57,716 nt of DNA from positions 1 to 57,716 of the forward strand of contig CAJTZJ010000014.1 of assembly GCA_910583925.1 (NCBI GenBank). Direction: 5' to 3'. The notes under the pieces were generated by a model, which did not search any database, was not told the origin of the DNA, and saw only the letters and a list, made by a program, of their open reading frames with translations. This DNA comes from an uncultured Eubacterium sp. (GTDB lineage: Bacteria; Bacillota; Clostridia; Oscillospirales; Acutalibacteraceae). Below, in pieces: positions 1-6,726 of this stretch. Both the position numbers and the translations under genes were made by a program. How positions within the stretch are numbered: the first letter of the stretch is position 1; the number at the start of each line of letters is the position of its first letter.

Positions 1-45
1 CTCCTAAGCGGTAGGTCGGGTGTTCGAGTCACCTCGGGAACGCCA
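1..45 (+). tRNA. tRNA-Arg (anticodon CCT), 3' portion only
   Basis: The window opens inside a tRNA. Bases 1-7 form the anticodon loop with anticodon CCT at 3-5 (reads AGG). The 3' anticodon strand is 8-12, a five-base variable loop AGGTC is at 13-17, and the T arm is GGGTG (18-22), TTCGAGT loop (23-29), CACCT (30-34). The acceptor strand is 35-41, the discriminator G is 42 and an encoded CCA is at 43-45. The 5' half lies outside the window. tRNA 3' ends are common integration sites, which matters for the genes that follow. Confidence 0.87.
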
Positions 46-54
46 GAAACAACG

Positions 55-85
55 CCGAAAGCCCTGTAAAGTCAAGGGCTTTCGG
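55..85. other. Strong hairpin between tRNA-Arg and queF
   Basis: CCGAAAGCCCT at 55-65 pairs perfectly with AGGGCTTTCGG at 75-85 around a 9-base loop. No good T tract follows on either strand. It could help terminate the tRNA or queF transcripts, or be part of an integration-junction structure. Confidence 0.6.
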
Positions 86-131
86 TTAGAGGGAACTAAA
101 AACTATTTGCCATCTTTTTTAAAATTTTTAT

Positions 132-629
132 TTAACGATTATCTACTTTTTCAGGATAAATGTCATGCTGGCTTAAACGCGTAAATGCAATATCTTTCCA
201 AGGTGTTCCTTCTTTTCCATAATTACAATATGGATCTATTGAAATACCTCCCCTTGGAGTAAATTTACCCCATACTTCGATATATTTAGGATCCATAAGG
301 CGGATAAGGTCTTTCATTATAATATTGACACAATCTTCATGAAAATCTCCATGATTTCTAAAGCTGAAAAGATAAAGTTTTAAAGATTTACTTTCTACCA
401 TAATTTTATTTGGTACATAGGAAATATATATAGTTGCAAAATCCGGCTGACCTGTCATAGGACAAAGACTGGTAAATTCAGGGCAATTAAATTTTACAAA
501 ATAATCATTTTCTGTATGTTTATTAGGAAATGATTCTAAAACTTCTGGTGCATAATCAGAACGATATACTGTTTTTTGATTTCCTAAAAGAGTTACTCCG
601 CTAAGTTCTTCTTTTTTTCTTGTACTCAT
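132..629 (-). CDS. queF: QueF, NADPH-dependent 7-cyano-7-deazaguanine (preQ0) reductase
   Basis: This 165-residue protein matches short (type I, YkvM-like) QueF. The nitrile-attacking cysteine is in SLCPMTGQPD (C56), the family E(S/L)KSLK signature is VESKSLKLY (about 78-86), and the NHGDFHE segment (about 92-98) carries the catalytic His/Glu. It reduces preQ0 to preQ1 in the cytoplasm, the last step before insertion into tRNA. It is transcribed away from queD-queE-folE-queC, which together supply its substrate. Start: AAGGAGTG lies a few bases before the ATG. Codons are rich in AAT, ATA and TTA compared with the housekeeping genes further right, consistent with acquisition. Confidence 0.95.
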   Translation of the reverse strand: MSTRKKEELSGVTLLGNQKTVYRSDYAPEVLESFPNKHTENDYFVKFNCPEFTSLCPMTGQPDFATIYISYVPNKIMVESKSLKLYLFSFRNHGDFHEDCVNIIMKDLIRLMDPKYIEVWGKFTPRGGISIDPYCNYGKEGTPWKDIAFTRLSQHDIYPEKVDNR

Positions 630-684
630 AATACACTCCTTCTATCATAGACAAAAAATATATACATTTTTAAAATTTTTCTTT

Positions 685-713
685 AGTTTAACGTATTTAC
701 ATTAGAAAATCAA
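685..713 (-). promoter_or_regulatory. Probable queF promoter
   Basis: On the minus strand TTGATT (708-713) and TAAACT (685-690) are separated by 17 bases, about 55 bases upstream of the queF start. Confidence 0.5.
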
Positions 714-910
714 CTCAGCAATTCATTTTTTATCTTTATATAAACAACAAAACTATGAATATACAGTCTGTCAAAGAACCCCCTATCATACAGTAGCATA
801 ATAGGGGTTCTTTTCGATATAGGATACGAATGAAGCAAAAACGAGTTATTTGTGTCACCTTTTTCGTCATAGTCCGTTTGTACGGCAAGGAGGGAACCTC
901 CTGTCATCAA
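710..910 (-). CDS. Possible 66-residue peptide encoded by the inverted-repeat element
   Basis: An ATG-initiated minus-strand frame covers most of the inverted-repeat element and runs past its left end. The same frame is open upstream of the ATG through the right inverted repeat, so about 75 codons of the element have no stop. The product has no signal peptide or membrane segment and I recognise no family. The AGGAGG near the start lies inside the coding frame rather than before it, and hairpins overlap the frame. It may be real, or a by-product of a conserved structured sequence. Confidence 0.25.
   Translation of the reverse strand: MMTGGSLLAVQTDYDEKGDTNNSFLLHSYPISKRTPIMLLYDRGFFDRLYIHSFVVYIKIKNELLS
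775..811. terminator. Hairpin terminator inside the inverted-repeat element
   Basis: AGAACCCC (775-782) pairs with GGGGTTCT (804-811), extended by TAT/ATA with one bulged C, and is followed by TTTC on the plus strand. Confidence 0.5.
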
Positions 911-951
911 AAATGCATTTGCATATCCTTGACCTATGGGTTTAGTATACC

Positions 952-978
952 AAAAAAGCCAGCCTGCGCTGACTTTTT
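952..978 (-). terminator. Minus-strand intrinsic terminator at right end of the element
   Basis: On the minus strand GTCAGC, loop GCAG and GCTGGC form a stem (one G-U pair), flanked by A5 and followed by T6. The plus-strand RNA would have a C-A mismatch at the same place, so the structure is tuned for minus-strand transcripts. Confidence 0.55.
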
Positions 979-1016
979 GACAGACTGACAGTATTAAGTC
1001 TTTTATTTAAAATATA

Positions 1017-1046
1017 TTGACATAATATTTTAATTGTGCTTATATA
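1017..1046 (+). promoter_or_regulatory. Promoter of the queDE-folE-queC operon
   Basis: TTGACA at 1017-1022 and TATATA at 1041-1046 are 18 bases apart. The expected start near 1053 lies about 12 bases before the riboswitch candidate. Confidence 0.65.
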
Positions 1047-1064
1047 TAGATAAGCATTATTTGC

Positions 1065-1107
1065 CGACAGTTCATTTGTACCATCCTGTCGTAAAACAAA
1101 ACTAGGG
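1065..1107 (+). promoter_or_regulatory. Candidate preQ1-I riboswitch aptamer
   Basis: CGACAG (1065-1070) pairs with CTGTCG (1086-1091) around a 15-base loop that starts TTC. An A-rich tail with ACAAAACTAGGG follows. A five- to six-pair P1 stem, a pyrimidine-rich loop and an A-rich tail ending in CUA/AGG is the layout of the very small preQ1-I class. A terminator and then queD lie downstream, the expected context. The loop deviates from the usual RGGUUC...ACCCY consensus, so this needs a covariance-model test. Confidence 0.5.
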
Positions 1108-1155
1108 CTTTTTATATTTTATAGATTATTTTATTATACTATTAAAAATAAAAGC

Positions 1156-1184
1156 ACACTCGGTACGTTTAGAGTGTTTTTTTT
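1156..1184 (+). terminator. Intrinsic terminator in the queD leader (attenuator)
   Basis: ACACTC (1156-1161) and GAGTGT (1172-1177) form a stem followed by eight T residues (1177-1184). It lies between promoter and queD, so some mechanism must allow read-through. That fits transcriptional attenuation by the upstream aptamer. Confidence 0.7.
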
Positions 1185-1220
1185 ATTTGCTTATTTTTTT
1201 AAAGAAAGGGACTATAAATT

Positions 1221-1643
1221 ATGTATGTGTTACAGACAGAACAAAGTTTTGATGCAGCACATTTTCTTAAAGACTATAAAGGAAAGTGCAGTAATATACA
1301 TGGACATCGCTGGCGAGTAGTTGTTTCTATTAGTTCAGAAAAACTTTCTGCCGAACAACAGACAAAAGGTATGATTATTGATTTTAGTGATTTAAAAAAG
1401 GTATTAAAAAATATTTGTGATTATTTTGACCATACATTTATTTATGAAGAAAATTCATTAAAGCCTGAAACTGTAACAGCATTACAAGCTGAAAATTTCC
1501 GTTTGATTACAGTACCGTTTAGACCAACAGCTGAAAATTTTGCCCACTTTTTCTATGAAGAGCTGAAAAAAGAAAAATATACTGTATGTCATGTTGAGGT
1601 ATATGAAACACCTGATAATTGTGCCATTTATAAGGAGCAATGA
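1221..1643 (+). CDS. queD: QueD, 6-carboxy-5,6,7,8-tetrahydropterin synthase
   Basis: This 140-residue 6-pyruvoyl-tetrahydropterin-synthase fold protein has zinc ligands in FDAAHF (H14) and IHGHRW (H27, H29), and the catalytic cysteine in GKCSNIHGH (C23). It converts 7,8-dihydroneopterin triphosphate, made by FolE two genes downstream, to 6-carboxy-tetrahydropterin in the queuosine pathway. It is the first gene of a tight four-gene operon and is separated from queE by only 3 bases. An AAAGAAAGGG purine tract precedes the ATG. Expression is probably attenuated by the leader. Confidence 0.95.
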   Translation: MYVLQTEQSFDAAHFLKDYKGKCSNIHGHRWRVVVSISSEKLSAEQQTKGMIIDFSDLKKVLKNICDYFDHTFIYEENSLKPETVTALQAENFRLITVPFRPTAENFAHFFYEELKKEKYTVCHVEVYETPDNCAIYKEQ

Positions 1644-1646
1644 TCT

Positions 1647-2303
1647 GTGAAAGTAGTAGAAAAATTTGTAAGCATAAACGGAGAAAGCAGACGTGCAGGG
1701 GAATTAGCTGTATTTATAAGATTTAAAGGCTGTAATTTACATTGTTGTTATTGTGATACAAAATGGGCAAATGAAAAAGACTGTGAATTTGAGGAACTCA
1801 CCGTTGAAGAAATCGAATCTTACATTATTTCCACTAATGTAAAAAATGTAACGTTAACAGGCGGAGAGCCTTTGTTACAACCGGAAATGGGCAGTCTTTT
1901 AAAAGCATTAGCAGAACATCCAGAAATAAGAGTTGAAATAGAAACTAATGGAAGTATATCAATAGAGCCTTTTTGTAATGATTATAGACCAGGTTTTACT
2001 ATGGATTATAAATTACCTGAAAGCGGTTCTGAAAATGATATGTGTTTGGAAAATTTCTGCCTTTTAAAAAATACAGATACAGTTAAATTTGTTTGCGGCA
2101 GTATTGGTGATTTGGAGAAAGCCAAATATATTATTGAAAAATATAATTTAACAAAAGTATGTGCCGTATATATTAGTCCTGTATTTGGTAAAATCGAACC
2201 GGCTGATATGGTAAGTTATATGATTGAAAATAATTTGAATGATATAAAATTACAGATACAAATGCATAAAGTTATTTGGGATCCGAATTTGAGAGGGGTA
2301 TAA
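1647..2303 (+). CDS. queE: QueE, 7-carboxy-7-deazaguanine synthase (radical SAM)
   Basis: The protein has 218 residues and a GTG start placed by AAGGAG at 1632-1637. The SAM-binding [4Fe-4S] cluster motif is CNLHCCYC (C29, C33, C36, spacing CX3CX2C), followed by LTGGEPLL near residue 71. The N-terminal VSINGESRRAG segment matches the QueE substrate loop. It rearranges 6-carboxy-tetrahydropterin to 7-carboxy-7-deazaguanine using SAM and Mg2+. The product of upstream queD is its substrate and downstream queC uses its product. Codon usage is AT-rich like the whole island. Confidence 0.95.
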   Translation: MKVVEKFVSINGESRRAGELAVFIRFKGCNLHCCYCDTKWANEKDCEFEELTVEEIESYIISTNVKNVTLTGGEPLLQPEMGSLLKALAEHPEIRVEIETNGSISIEPFCNDYRPGFTMDYKLPESGSENDMCLENFCLLKNTDTVKFVCGSIGDLEKAKYIIEKYNLTKVCAVYISPVFGKIEPADMVSYMIENNLNDIKLQIQMHKVIWDPNLRGV

Positions 2304-2307
2304 TAAC

Positions 2308-2871
2308 ATGATCGATGAAAAAGCGATTGAAAAGTATATACGCGGTATATTAGTTGCTTTGGGGGACGACCCGGAACGAGAAGGTTTAATTGATACACCT
2401 AAGCGTGTAGCTAAAATGTATGCAGAAATATTTGCAGGAATGCAGTATGCGAATCATGATATTGCGGAAATGTTCGGTAAAGTATTTGATGAAGAACGTG
2501 TTTCCGGCAATAATGTAGTAGTTATGAAAGACATTAATCTTTTTTCATATTGCGAGCATCATTTAGCATTGATGTATGATATGAAGGCAACCGTTGCATA
2601 TATTCCAAAAGGAAAAGTCATAGGGCTGTCAAAAATTGCGCGTATTTGTGATATGGTTGGGCGTCGGCTACAGTTACAGGAGCGTATAGGTTGTGATATT
2701 GCCGATATAATTTCAGAAATTACAGGAACTGAAGATATTGCTGTAATTTTAGAAGGTTATCATAGTTGTGTAACTGCAAGAGGAATACAAAAAACAAATA
2801 CTAAAACAGTTACTGTTGAAAGACGTGGGAAATTCCTGGAAGATGCAGCACTGCAGTTATATTTAAGGTAA
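2308..2871 (+). CDS. folE: FolE, GTP cyclohydrolase I (type IA)
   Basis: This 187-residue protein has the zinc ligands of GTP cyclohydrolase IA: FSYCEHHLAL (C82, H85) and YHSCVTARGI (C154). The GLSKIARI signature is also present. It converts GTP to 7,8-dihydroneopterin triphosphate, the shared precursor of folate and queuosine. Sitting between queE and queC, with no other folate gene nearby, it most likely serves preQ1 synthesis and gives the operon its own entry reaction. A GAGAGGGG ribosome site lies at the end of queE. Confidence 0.95.
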   Translation: MIDEKAIEKYIRGILVALGDDPEREGLIDTPKRVAKMYAEIFAGMQYANHDIAEMFGKVFDEERVSGNNVVVMKDINLFSYCEHHLALMYDMKATVAYIPKGKVIGLSKIARICDMVGRRLQLQERIGCDIADIISEITGTEDIAVILEGYHSCVTARGIQKTNTKTVTVERRGKFLEDAALQLYLR

Positions 2872-2882
2872 GGAGGAGCTTA

Positions 2883-3563
2883 ATGAAGGTATTAGTATTA
2901 TCAAGTGGTGGTATTGATTCTACAACAGCACTTGGAATGGCTGTTAATAAATATGGAAAAGAAAATGTTATTTCACTTTCTGTTTCTTATGGACAAAAGC
3001 ATAATAAAGAATTGATCGCTGCTAATGAAGTTGCAAAATATTACGGTGTTGAACAGTTATTTTTGGATTTGGAAAAAATATTTGAATATAGCAACTGCTC
3101 TTTATTACATCAGTCAACCGAAGAAATTCCGGAAGAAAGCTATTCGGAACAGATTAAACAAACAGAGGGCAAAACTCCTGTTAGTACATATGTGCCATTC
3201 CGTAATGGCTTGTTTTTATCTGCTGCCGCCAGTATTGCATTGAGTAAAGATTGCAGCATTATTTATTATGGAGTACATACTGATGATGCTGCCGGAAGTG
3301 CTTACCCTGATTGTTCTCCTGTGTTCAATAAAGCTATGAACGATGCTATTTGGGAGGGTTCAGGAAAACAATTACACATTGAGGCCCCTTTTGTAAATAA
3401 AATCAAAGCGGATATTGTAAAAATTGGTTTGGAATTAAACGTTCCTTATCAGTTTACCTGGTCTTGCTATGAAGGACAGGATAAGCCTTGTGGCAAATGT
3501 GGAACCTGTATTGACAGAGCTGTTGCTTTTGCGAAAAATAATGCTGTTGATCCTGCATTATAA
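2883..3563 (+). CDS. queC: QueC, 7-cyano-7-deazaguanine (preQ0) synthase
   Basis: This 226-residue PP-loop ATPase has the nucleotide-binding SSGGIDST at residues 7-14. Four cysteines near the C-terminus (CYEGQDKPCGKCGTC) form the structural zinc site. It converts 7-carboxy-7-deazaguanine plus ammonia to preQ0 with two ATP-dependent steps. AAGGAGGAG directly precedes the ATG. It ends the operon. QueF on the other strand takes preQ0 to preQ1. Genes for tgt, queA and queG/queH are not in this window, so insertion into tRNA must be encoded elsewhere. Confidence 0.95.
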   Translation: MKVLVLSSGGIDSTTALGMAVNKYGKENVISLSVSYGQKHNKELIAANEVAKYYGVEQLFLDLEKIFEYSNCSLLHQSTEEIPEESYSEQIKQTEGKTPVSTYVPFRNGLFLSAAASIALSKDCSIIYYGVHTDDAAGSAYPDCSPVFNKAMNDAIWEGSGKQLHIEAPFVNKIKADIVKIGLELNVPYQFTWSCYEGQDKPCGKCGTCIDRAVAFAKNNAVDPAL

Positions 3564-3828
3564 TTATAATATTTTGCTGATGTAAATTTTTTAAATAACC
3601 ATTACATCAAGGCTTTCGGCGTCTCTTATTTTCCGAGAGAAATCGGACAGGCAGCAAAGTGCGCTTAGCAAAAGCCCATCTTGTTAAGTATGCAAACAGC
3701 GATTGAACGCAGGTCTGATTATGAAGGAAGAAAATGCTCCAACGGCGGCTATGAAATCATGATAGAATTTTTTATGAATCCATGGTATAATAAGCATTAT
3801 CAATAATGATTTTGATAGGTGTGGTCAA
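3564..3828. other. Intergenic stretch with possible coding remnant
   Basis: An 8-bp inverted repeat (TGATGTAA 3578-3585 with TTACATCA 3602-3609) lies just after queC but has no T tract. Bases 3690-3806 hold a 38-codon open frame rich in charged and aromatic residues, and another frame is open just upstream. Together they read like a frameshifted gene fragment of a mobile element. I cannot name the family. Confidence 0.35.
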
Positions 3829-4971
3829 GTGGAGAACAGGAACAAAATAATACAGAAAGTCAAGAAATGGCTCTCACTTATGCTGATTATAGTTGTAATT
3901 TTAGGTTTAGCTGCCTGCAAGTCAAGGGAACTTTCAACGAATACAACAGCATATTATATTGTTTATAGTGGAACGAGTAATAACAAGAGTAGAATTGAAG
4001 GGATTGATATCAACGGAAATCCCACTGTTATACACGATATTGATGCTGTAAATATTTCCAGGGGTACACTTGTCGGAGAGGAATTTATTGCGGGAGGGCA
4101 TCGTGCAAACAATCACTTGATTATGCAACAAGATGGTAGTTTTGAGGAATTTTACCTATTAGATAATCCGCAATATTCGGGAGTGTGGAATATTACACTG
4201 GATGGTGAAAACATTGTTTCTGTTATGAATGGCAATGTTGATGATGAAAAAAATGTATATCTTAACTTACTTGTAATTCAAGATAGAAGTCAAAAGGTTC
4301 TTGTAAAAAAGGAAATAGACATAACTCCCAATACACTATTGATAGACGGTAATTATCTGTATATGGGCGGTTGTTTCTGGCAGTACGATGTAAGTCCTGT
4401 TTATTGTGGAGCTTCAATTGCAAGATATAATATGGAAACAGGCGAATATGAAGAAAAGCATTTTCATTATAATGTTGATAAAATAACAGCTACGGACTAT
4501 AAATACTTGACCAAACACGGTGAGTATTTTTATGCTATTTTCAATGAGAGCCTTATGAATAAGGATTCAACAGACCGCCAAAACACAGTTGATATTATTA
4601 ACAGTGAAACACTTGAGCTGGTTGATACCTTAGTGTTTAACGAGAGAATTAGCTGGATATGTTTTGTTGGTGATGATTTATATATTGTTATTGCAGACAA
4701 ACTTTGCAAATATGATGTGGAAACAAATGCAGTCGAAGAAATATATATTTTCCCCGAAAACACAAATATTGAAAGTTCGCATATGAGAGATGGACACATA
4801 TATTACAATACAAGATATTTACCTGTCCAAAAAGATGGGAAAATGTGGAATGTTGGATATATCATCGACTTTAACATCGCCAATAATAGTGTAAAACAAA
4901 CCCCACTCATTACCGATGCCAAGAACACAGAAAGCATTGTGTTTTTTCCGCTTGGTGTTACTGATAATTGA
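3829..4971 (+). CDS. Lipoprotein with beta-propeller-like repeats, function unknown
   Basis: This 380-residue protein starts at GTG, supported by AGGTG 7 bases upstream. A basic N-terminus (KVKKW), a hydrophobic stretch and the lipobox LAAC (about residues 27-30) predict a lipid-anchored extracytoplasmic protein. The rest is a run of repeated strand-turn units such as GNYLYMGG, GEYFYAIF, GDDLYIVI and GHIYYNTR, typical of beta-propeller folds. No catalytic motif is visible. It stands alone between queC and decayed mobile-element sequence, so it may be island cargo. A second beta-propeller-like lipoprotein lies at the other end of the window (56442-57620). Confidence 0.8.
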   Translation: MENRNKIIQKVKKWLSLMLIIVVILGLAACKSRELSTNTTAYYIVYSGTSNNKSRIEGIDINGNPTVIHDIDAVNISRGTLVGEEFIAGGHRANNHLIMQQDGSFEEFYLLDNPQYSGVWNITLDGENIVSVMNGNVDDEKNVYLNLLVIQDRSQKVLVKKEIDITPNTLLIDGNYLYMGGCFWQYDVSPVYCGASIARYNMETGEYEEKHFHYNVDKITATDYKYLTKHGEYFYAIFNESLMNKDSTDRQNTVDIINSETLELVDTLVFNERISWICFVGDDLYIVIADKLCKYDVETNAVEEIYIFPENTNIESSHMRDGHIYYNTRYLPVQKDGKMWNVGYIIDFNIANNSVKQTPLITDAKNTESIVFFPLGVTDN

Positions 4972-5047
4972 CAGCGCAGGGATTTTATAACGGACTGACC
5001 GAGAGAAAAGGCGGAATTGGCGTGAAGTTAATGCTGCCTTTATACAT

Positions 5048-5082
5048 AGCCGAGAGGTTTTCACCACGAAAGCCTCTCGGCT
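5048..5082. terminator. Hairpin downstream of the lipoprotein gene
   Basis: AGCCGAGAGG (5048-5057) pairs with CCTCTCGGCT (5073-5082) and is followed by ATTTCT. It is a likely terminator for the lipoprotein gene despite the weak T tract. Confidence 0.5.
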
Positions 5083-5111
5083 ATTTCTACTTGTGATGGT
5101 AATTCGATTAA

Positions 5112-5264
5112 ACGAGAACAGATAAACCTTATGTGCAGTTTGACCCTGCTGTGATTGAACAGGTACGGCAAATTGATCTGCTTTCCTACTTGCAATGGTA
5201 CGAATTGAACACATGGCTCCAAATTTTGAGGTACCCTTTGATAGCAAGAGGAGATTCCCACTGA
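5112..5264 (+). pseudogene. Fragment resembling the N-terminus of a conjugative-element CHC2/toprim-type protein
   Basis: A 50-codon frame with no start codon, opening directly after a stop, contains FDPAVIEQVRQIDLLSYLQ. From memory this resembles the beginning of DUF3991/CHC2-type proteins of Firmicute conjugative elements. The match stops at WYE and another frame is open immediately afterwards, so the gene is truncated and probably frameshifted. It supports an integrative-element origin for the left 5 kb. The family call is inference from memory and was not searched. Confidence 0.4.
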
Positions 5265-5275
5265 GGGTGCCAAAA

Positions 5276-5301
5276 CACCGCCTGCATTTCTGCGGGCGGT
5301 G
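5276..5301 (-). terminator. Terminator of the PduL-like gene
   Basis: CACCGCC (5276-5282) pairs with GGCGGTG (5295-5301). Read on the minus strand the stem is followed by TTTTGG, just downstream of the PduL-like stop codon. Confidence 0.7.
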
Positions 5302-5324
5302 CTTATTATATAATAGTATATCTG

Positions 5325-5912
5325 TTAAGCGTTTTTGATTACCTTGCCGATTGTGTTTGGCGCCATACCTGCCGCATTTGATTCGTCGGTATCAATGTGC
5401 ATTGCAAGTGCGTAGGAATCCGAAACTCTTACTACAACATCGCCGAAAATAAGGTTTCTGCCGTTTGATGACGGAATTTCAACGGAAACGATTTCACCGT
5501 TTTCAACGCCCATTTTTGCAGCATCAGCGGTTGTTGCATGGATATGACGCTTTGCAGCGATTACACCTTCTTCAATTTCAACCTCTCCTGCAGGGCCGAC
5601 AAGTTTACAGGAGCCTGAGCCTGCGATATCTCCGCTTTCTCTTACAGGAGCCTGAACACCGATAGAGCGGGCATCTGTTAAGGAAACCTCAACCTGTGTT
5701 GCGTTTCTGACAGGGCCTAAAACAGCCATTCCCGGAAACTCGCCCTTTGCGCCGATAACCTTAACTCTTTCCTCGCAGGCATACTGACCTGGCTGAGAAA
5801 GGTCTTTTTTCTTTGTAAGCTCGTAGCCTGCACCGAAAAGTGTTTCAAGATCTTTCTGTGAAAGATGAACATGGCGGGCGGAAATTTCAACTAAAACTTC
5901 ATTGTTTTCCAT
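5325..5912 (-). CDS. pduL: PduL-type phosphate acyltransferase (phosphotransacylase)
   Basis: This 195-residue protein shows the duplicated PduL beta-barrel hallmarks: SARHVHLS near the N-terminus (H14, H16; zinc ligands), RHIHA (about residues 121-125) and MHIDTDESNAAG near the C-terminus. It interconverts acyl-CoA and acyl phosphate, so it probably works with acetate or propionate kinase in substrate-level phosphorylation. No N-terminal encapsulation peptide or microcompartment shell gene is nearby, so a cytosolic phosphotransacetylase role is likely. It is monocistronic, with its own promoter and terminator. Confidence 0.9.
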   Translation of the reverse strand: MENNEVLVEISARHVHLSQKDLETLFGAGYELTKKKDLSQPGQYACEERVKVIGAKGEFPGMAVLGPVRNATQVEVSLTDARSIGVQAPVRESGDIAGSGSCKLVGPAGEVEIEEGVIAAKRHIHATTADAAKMGVENGEIVSVEIPSSNGRNLIFGDVVVRVSDSYALAMHIDTDESNAAGMAPNTIGKVIKNA

Positions 5913-5989
5913 TTTTATATACCTCTTTTTTAAGAATTTGTTATATGAGAAAATAAAGTGCTTTTGGATTTATTTTCTTCGCTTTGACT

Positions 5990-6018
5990 ATTTTATAACA
6001 TTTCCGATTGTTTTTCAA
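5990..6018 (-). promoter_or_regulatory. Promoter of the PduL-like gene
   Basis: On the minus strand TTGAAA (6013-6018) and TAAAAT (5990-5995) are separated by 17 bases, about 75 bases before the start codon. Confidence 0.55.
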
Positions 6019-6036
6019 TATGGAATTTGATATACT
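6008..6036 (+). promoter_or_regulatory. Promoter of the family-4 UDG gene
   Basis: TTGTTT (6008-6013) and TATACT (6031-6036) have a 17-base spacer. Transcription would begin near 6043, only a few bases before the start codon. Confidence 0.45.
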
Positions 6037-6047
6037 TGTAATTGGTG

Positions 6048-6617
6048 ATGAAAATGAATTTGAATGAGCTTAAAGAAAAGTGTCGAAATTGTACAAAATG
6101 CGGATTGTGCGAAGGCAGAACGAATGTTGTTTTCGGTTATGGCAAAGAGGATGCCGATATTATGCTGATAGGCGAGGGTCCCGGCGAAAACGAGGATTTG
6201 CAGGGTATGCCGTTTGTAGGCAGAAGCGGCCAGCTGCTTGATAAATTCCTTGCCGCCGTTGATTTGAGCCGTGAAAAGAATGTTTATATTGCAAATATGG
6301 TTAAATGCCGTCCTCCGAAAAACAGAGATCCGAAGCCGGAAGAACAGGAAATCTGTATAAACTGGCTTCGTGAGCAGTTTAAGGTTATAAGACCGAAGAT
6401 TGTTGTTTGTGTCGGCAGAATTTCTGCACAGAAGCTTATCAGCCCAACCTTTAAGGTTACACAGGAGCACGGACGGTTTATTGATAAAAACGGAACTCTG
6501 TTTATGGGCACATATCATCCTGCCGCTATTTTAAGAAATCCGAATAATAAGGAAGCCGCTTTTCAGGATTGGCTTGCTTTAAGAGAAAAAATCACAGAGC
6601 TGGGGATTGAGATTTGA
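6048..6617 (+). CDS. Family 4 uracil-DNA glycosylase (Fe-S)
   Basis: About 189 residues. The cysteine-rich N-terminus (KCRNCTKCGLCEGR) supplies ligands of the [4Fe-4S] cluster of thermophile/phage-type UDGs. Motif GEGPGENED (water-activating loop) and the C-terminal TYHPAAILRNP (DNA intercalation loop) are intact. It removes uracil from DNA to start base excision repair. A TTG codon lies at 6042, but ATG at 6048 or 6054 is likelier; GGTGA at 6044 is the only ribosome-site-like sequence, and best fits 6054. The promoter spacing implies a very short leader. It is transcribed divergently from the PduL gene. Confidence 0.92.
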   Translation: MKMNLNELKEKCRNCTKCGLCEGRTNVVFGYGKEDADIMLIGEGPGENEDLQGMPFVGRSGQLLDKFLAAVDLSREKNVYIANMVKCRPPKNRDPKPEEQEICINWLREQFKVIRPKIVVCVGRISAQKLISPTFKVTQEHGRFIDKNGTLFMGTYHPAAILRNPNNKEAAFQDWLALREKITELGIEI

Positions 6618-6726
6618 TCAATAACAAATTGTTATGCGGGATATCGGAAATGCCGCTCCCTGCGAATAAATTAGAAACAATTAATATGGGCGGTACAGTT
6701 TCCCATACTGTAAAAAAGAGAAAAAT

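Larger units (their letters stand above)
764..987. mobile_element. 224-bp terminal-inverted-repeat element (MITE-like)
   Basis: CAGTCTGTCAAA at 764-775 is perfectly inverted as TTTGACAGACTG at 976-987. Inside are a strong hairpin (775-782 with 804-811; a TAT/ATA pair continues it), an AGGAGG/CCTCCT pair near 880-900 and a terminator hairpin (958-973). No transposase is encoded, so if mobile it is non-autonomous. It separates the queF promoter from the queD promoter. A target-site duplication is not obvious. An open minus-strand frame crosses the whole element. Alternatively it is a conserved non-coding segment of an integrative element. Confidence 0.5.

Noticed and set aside
4819..5247. 142-codon minus-strand frame over the lipoprotein end and the downstream spacer
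   Set aside because: Overlaps the lipoprotein gene and the pseudogene fragment, contains the 5048-5082 hairpin, and has no ribosome site.
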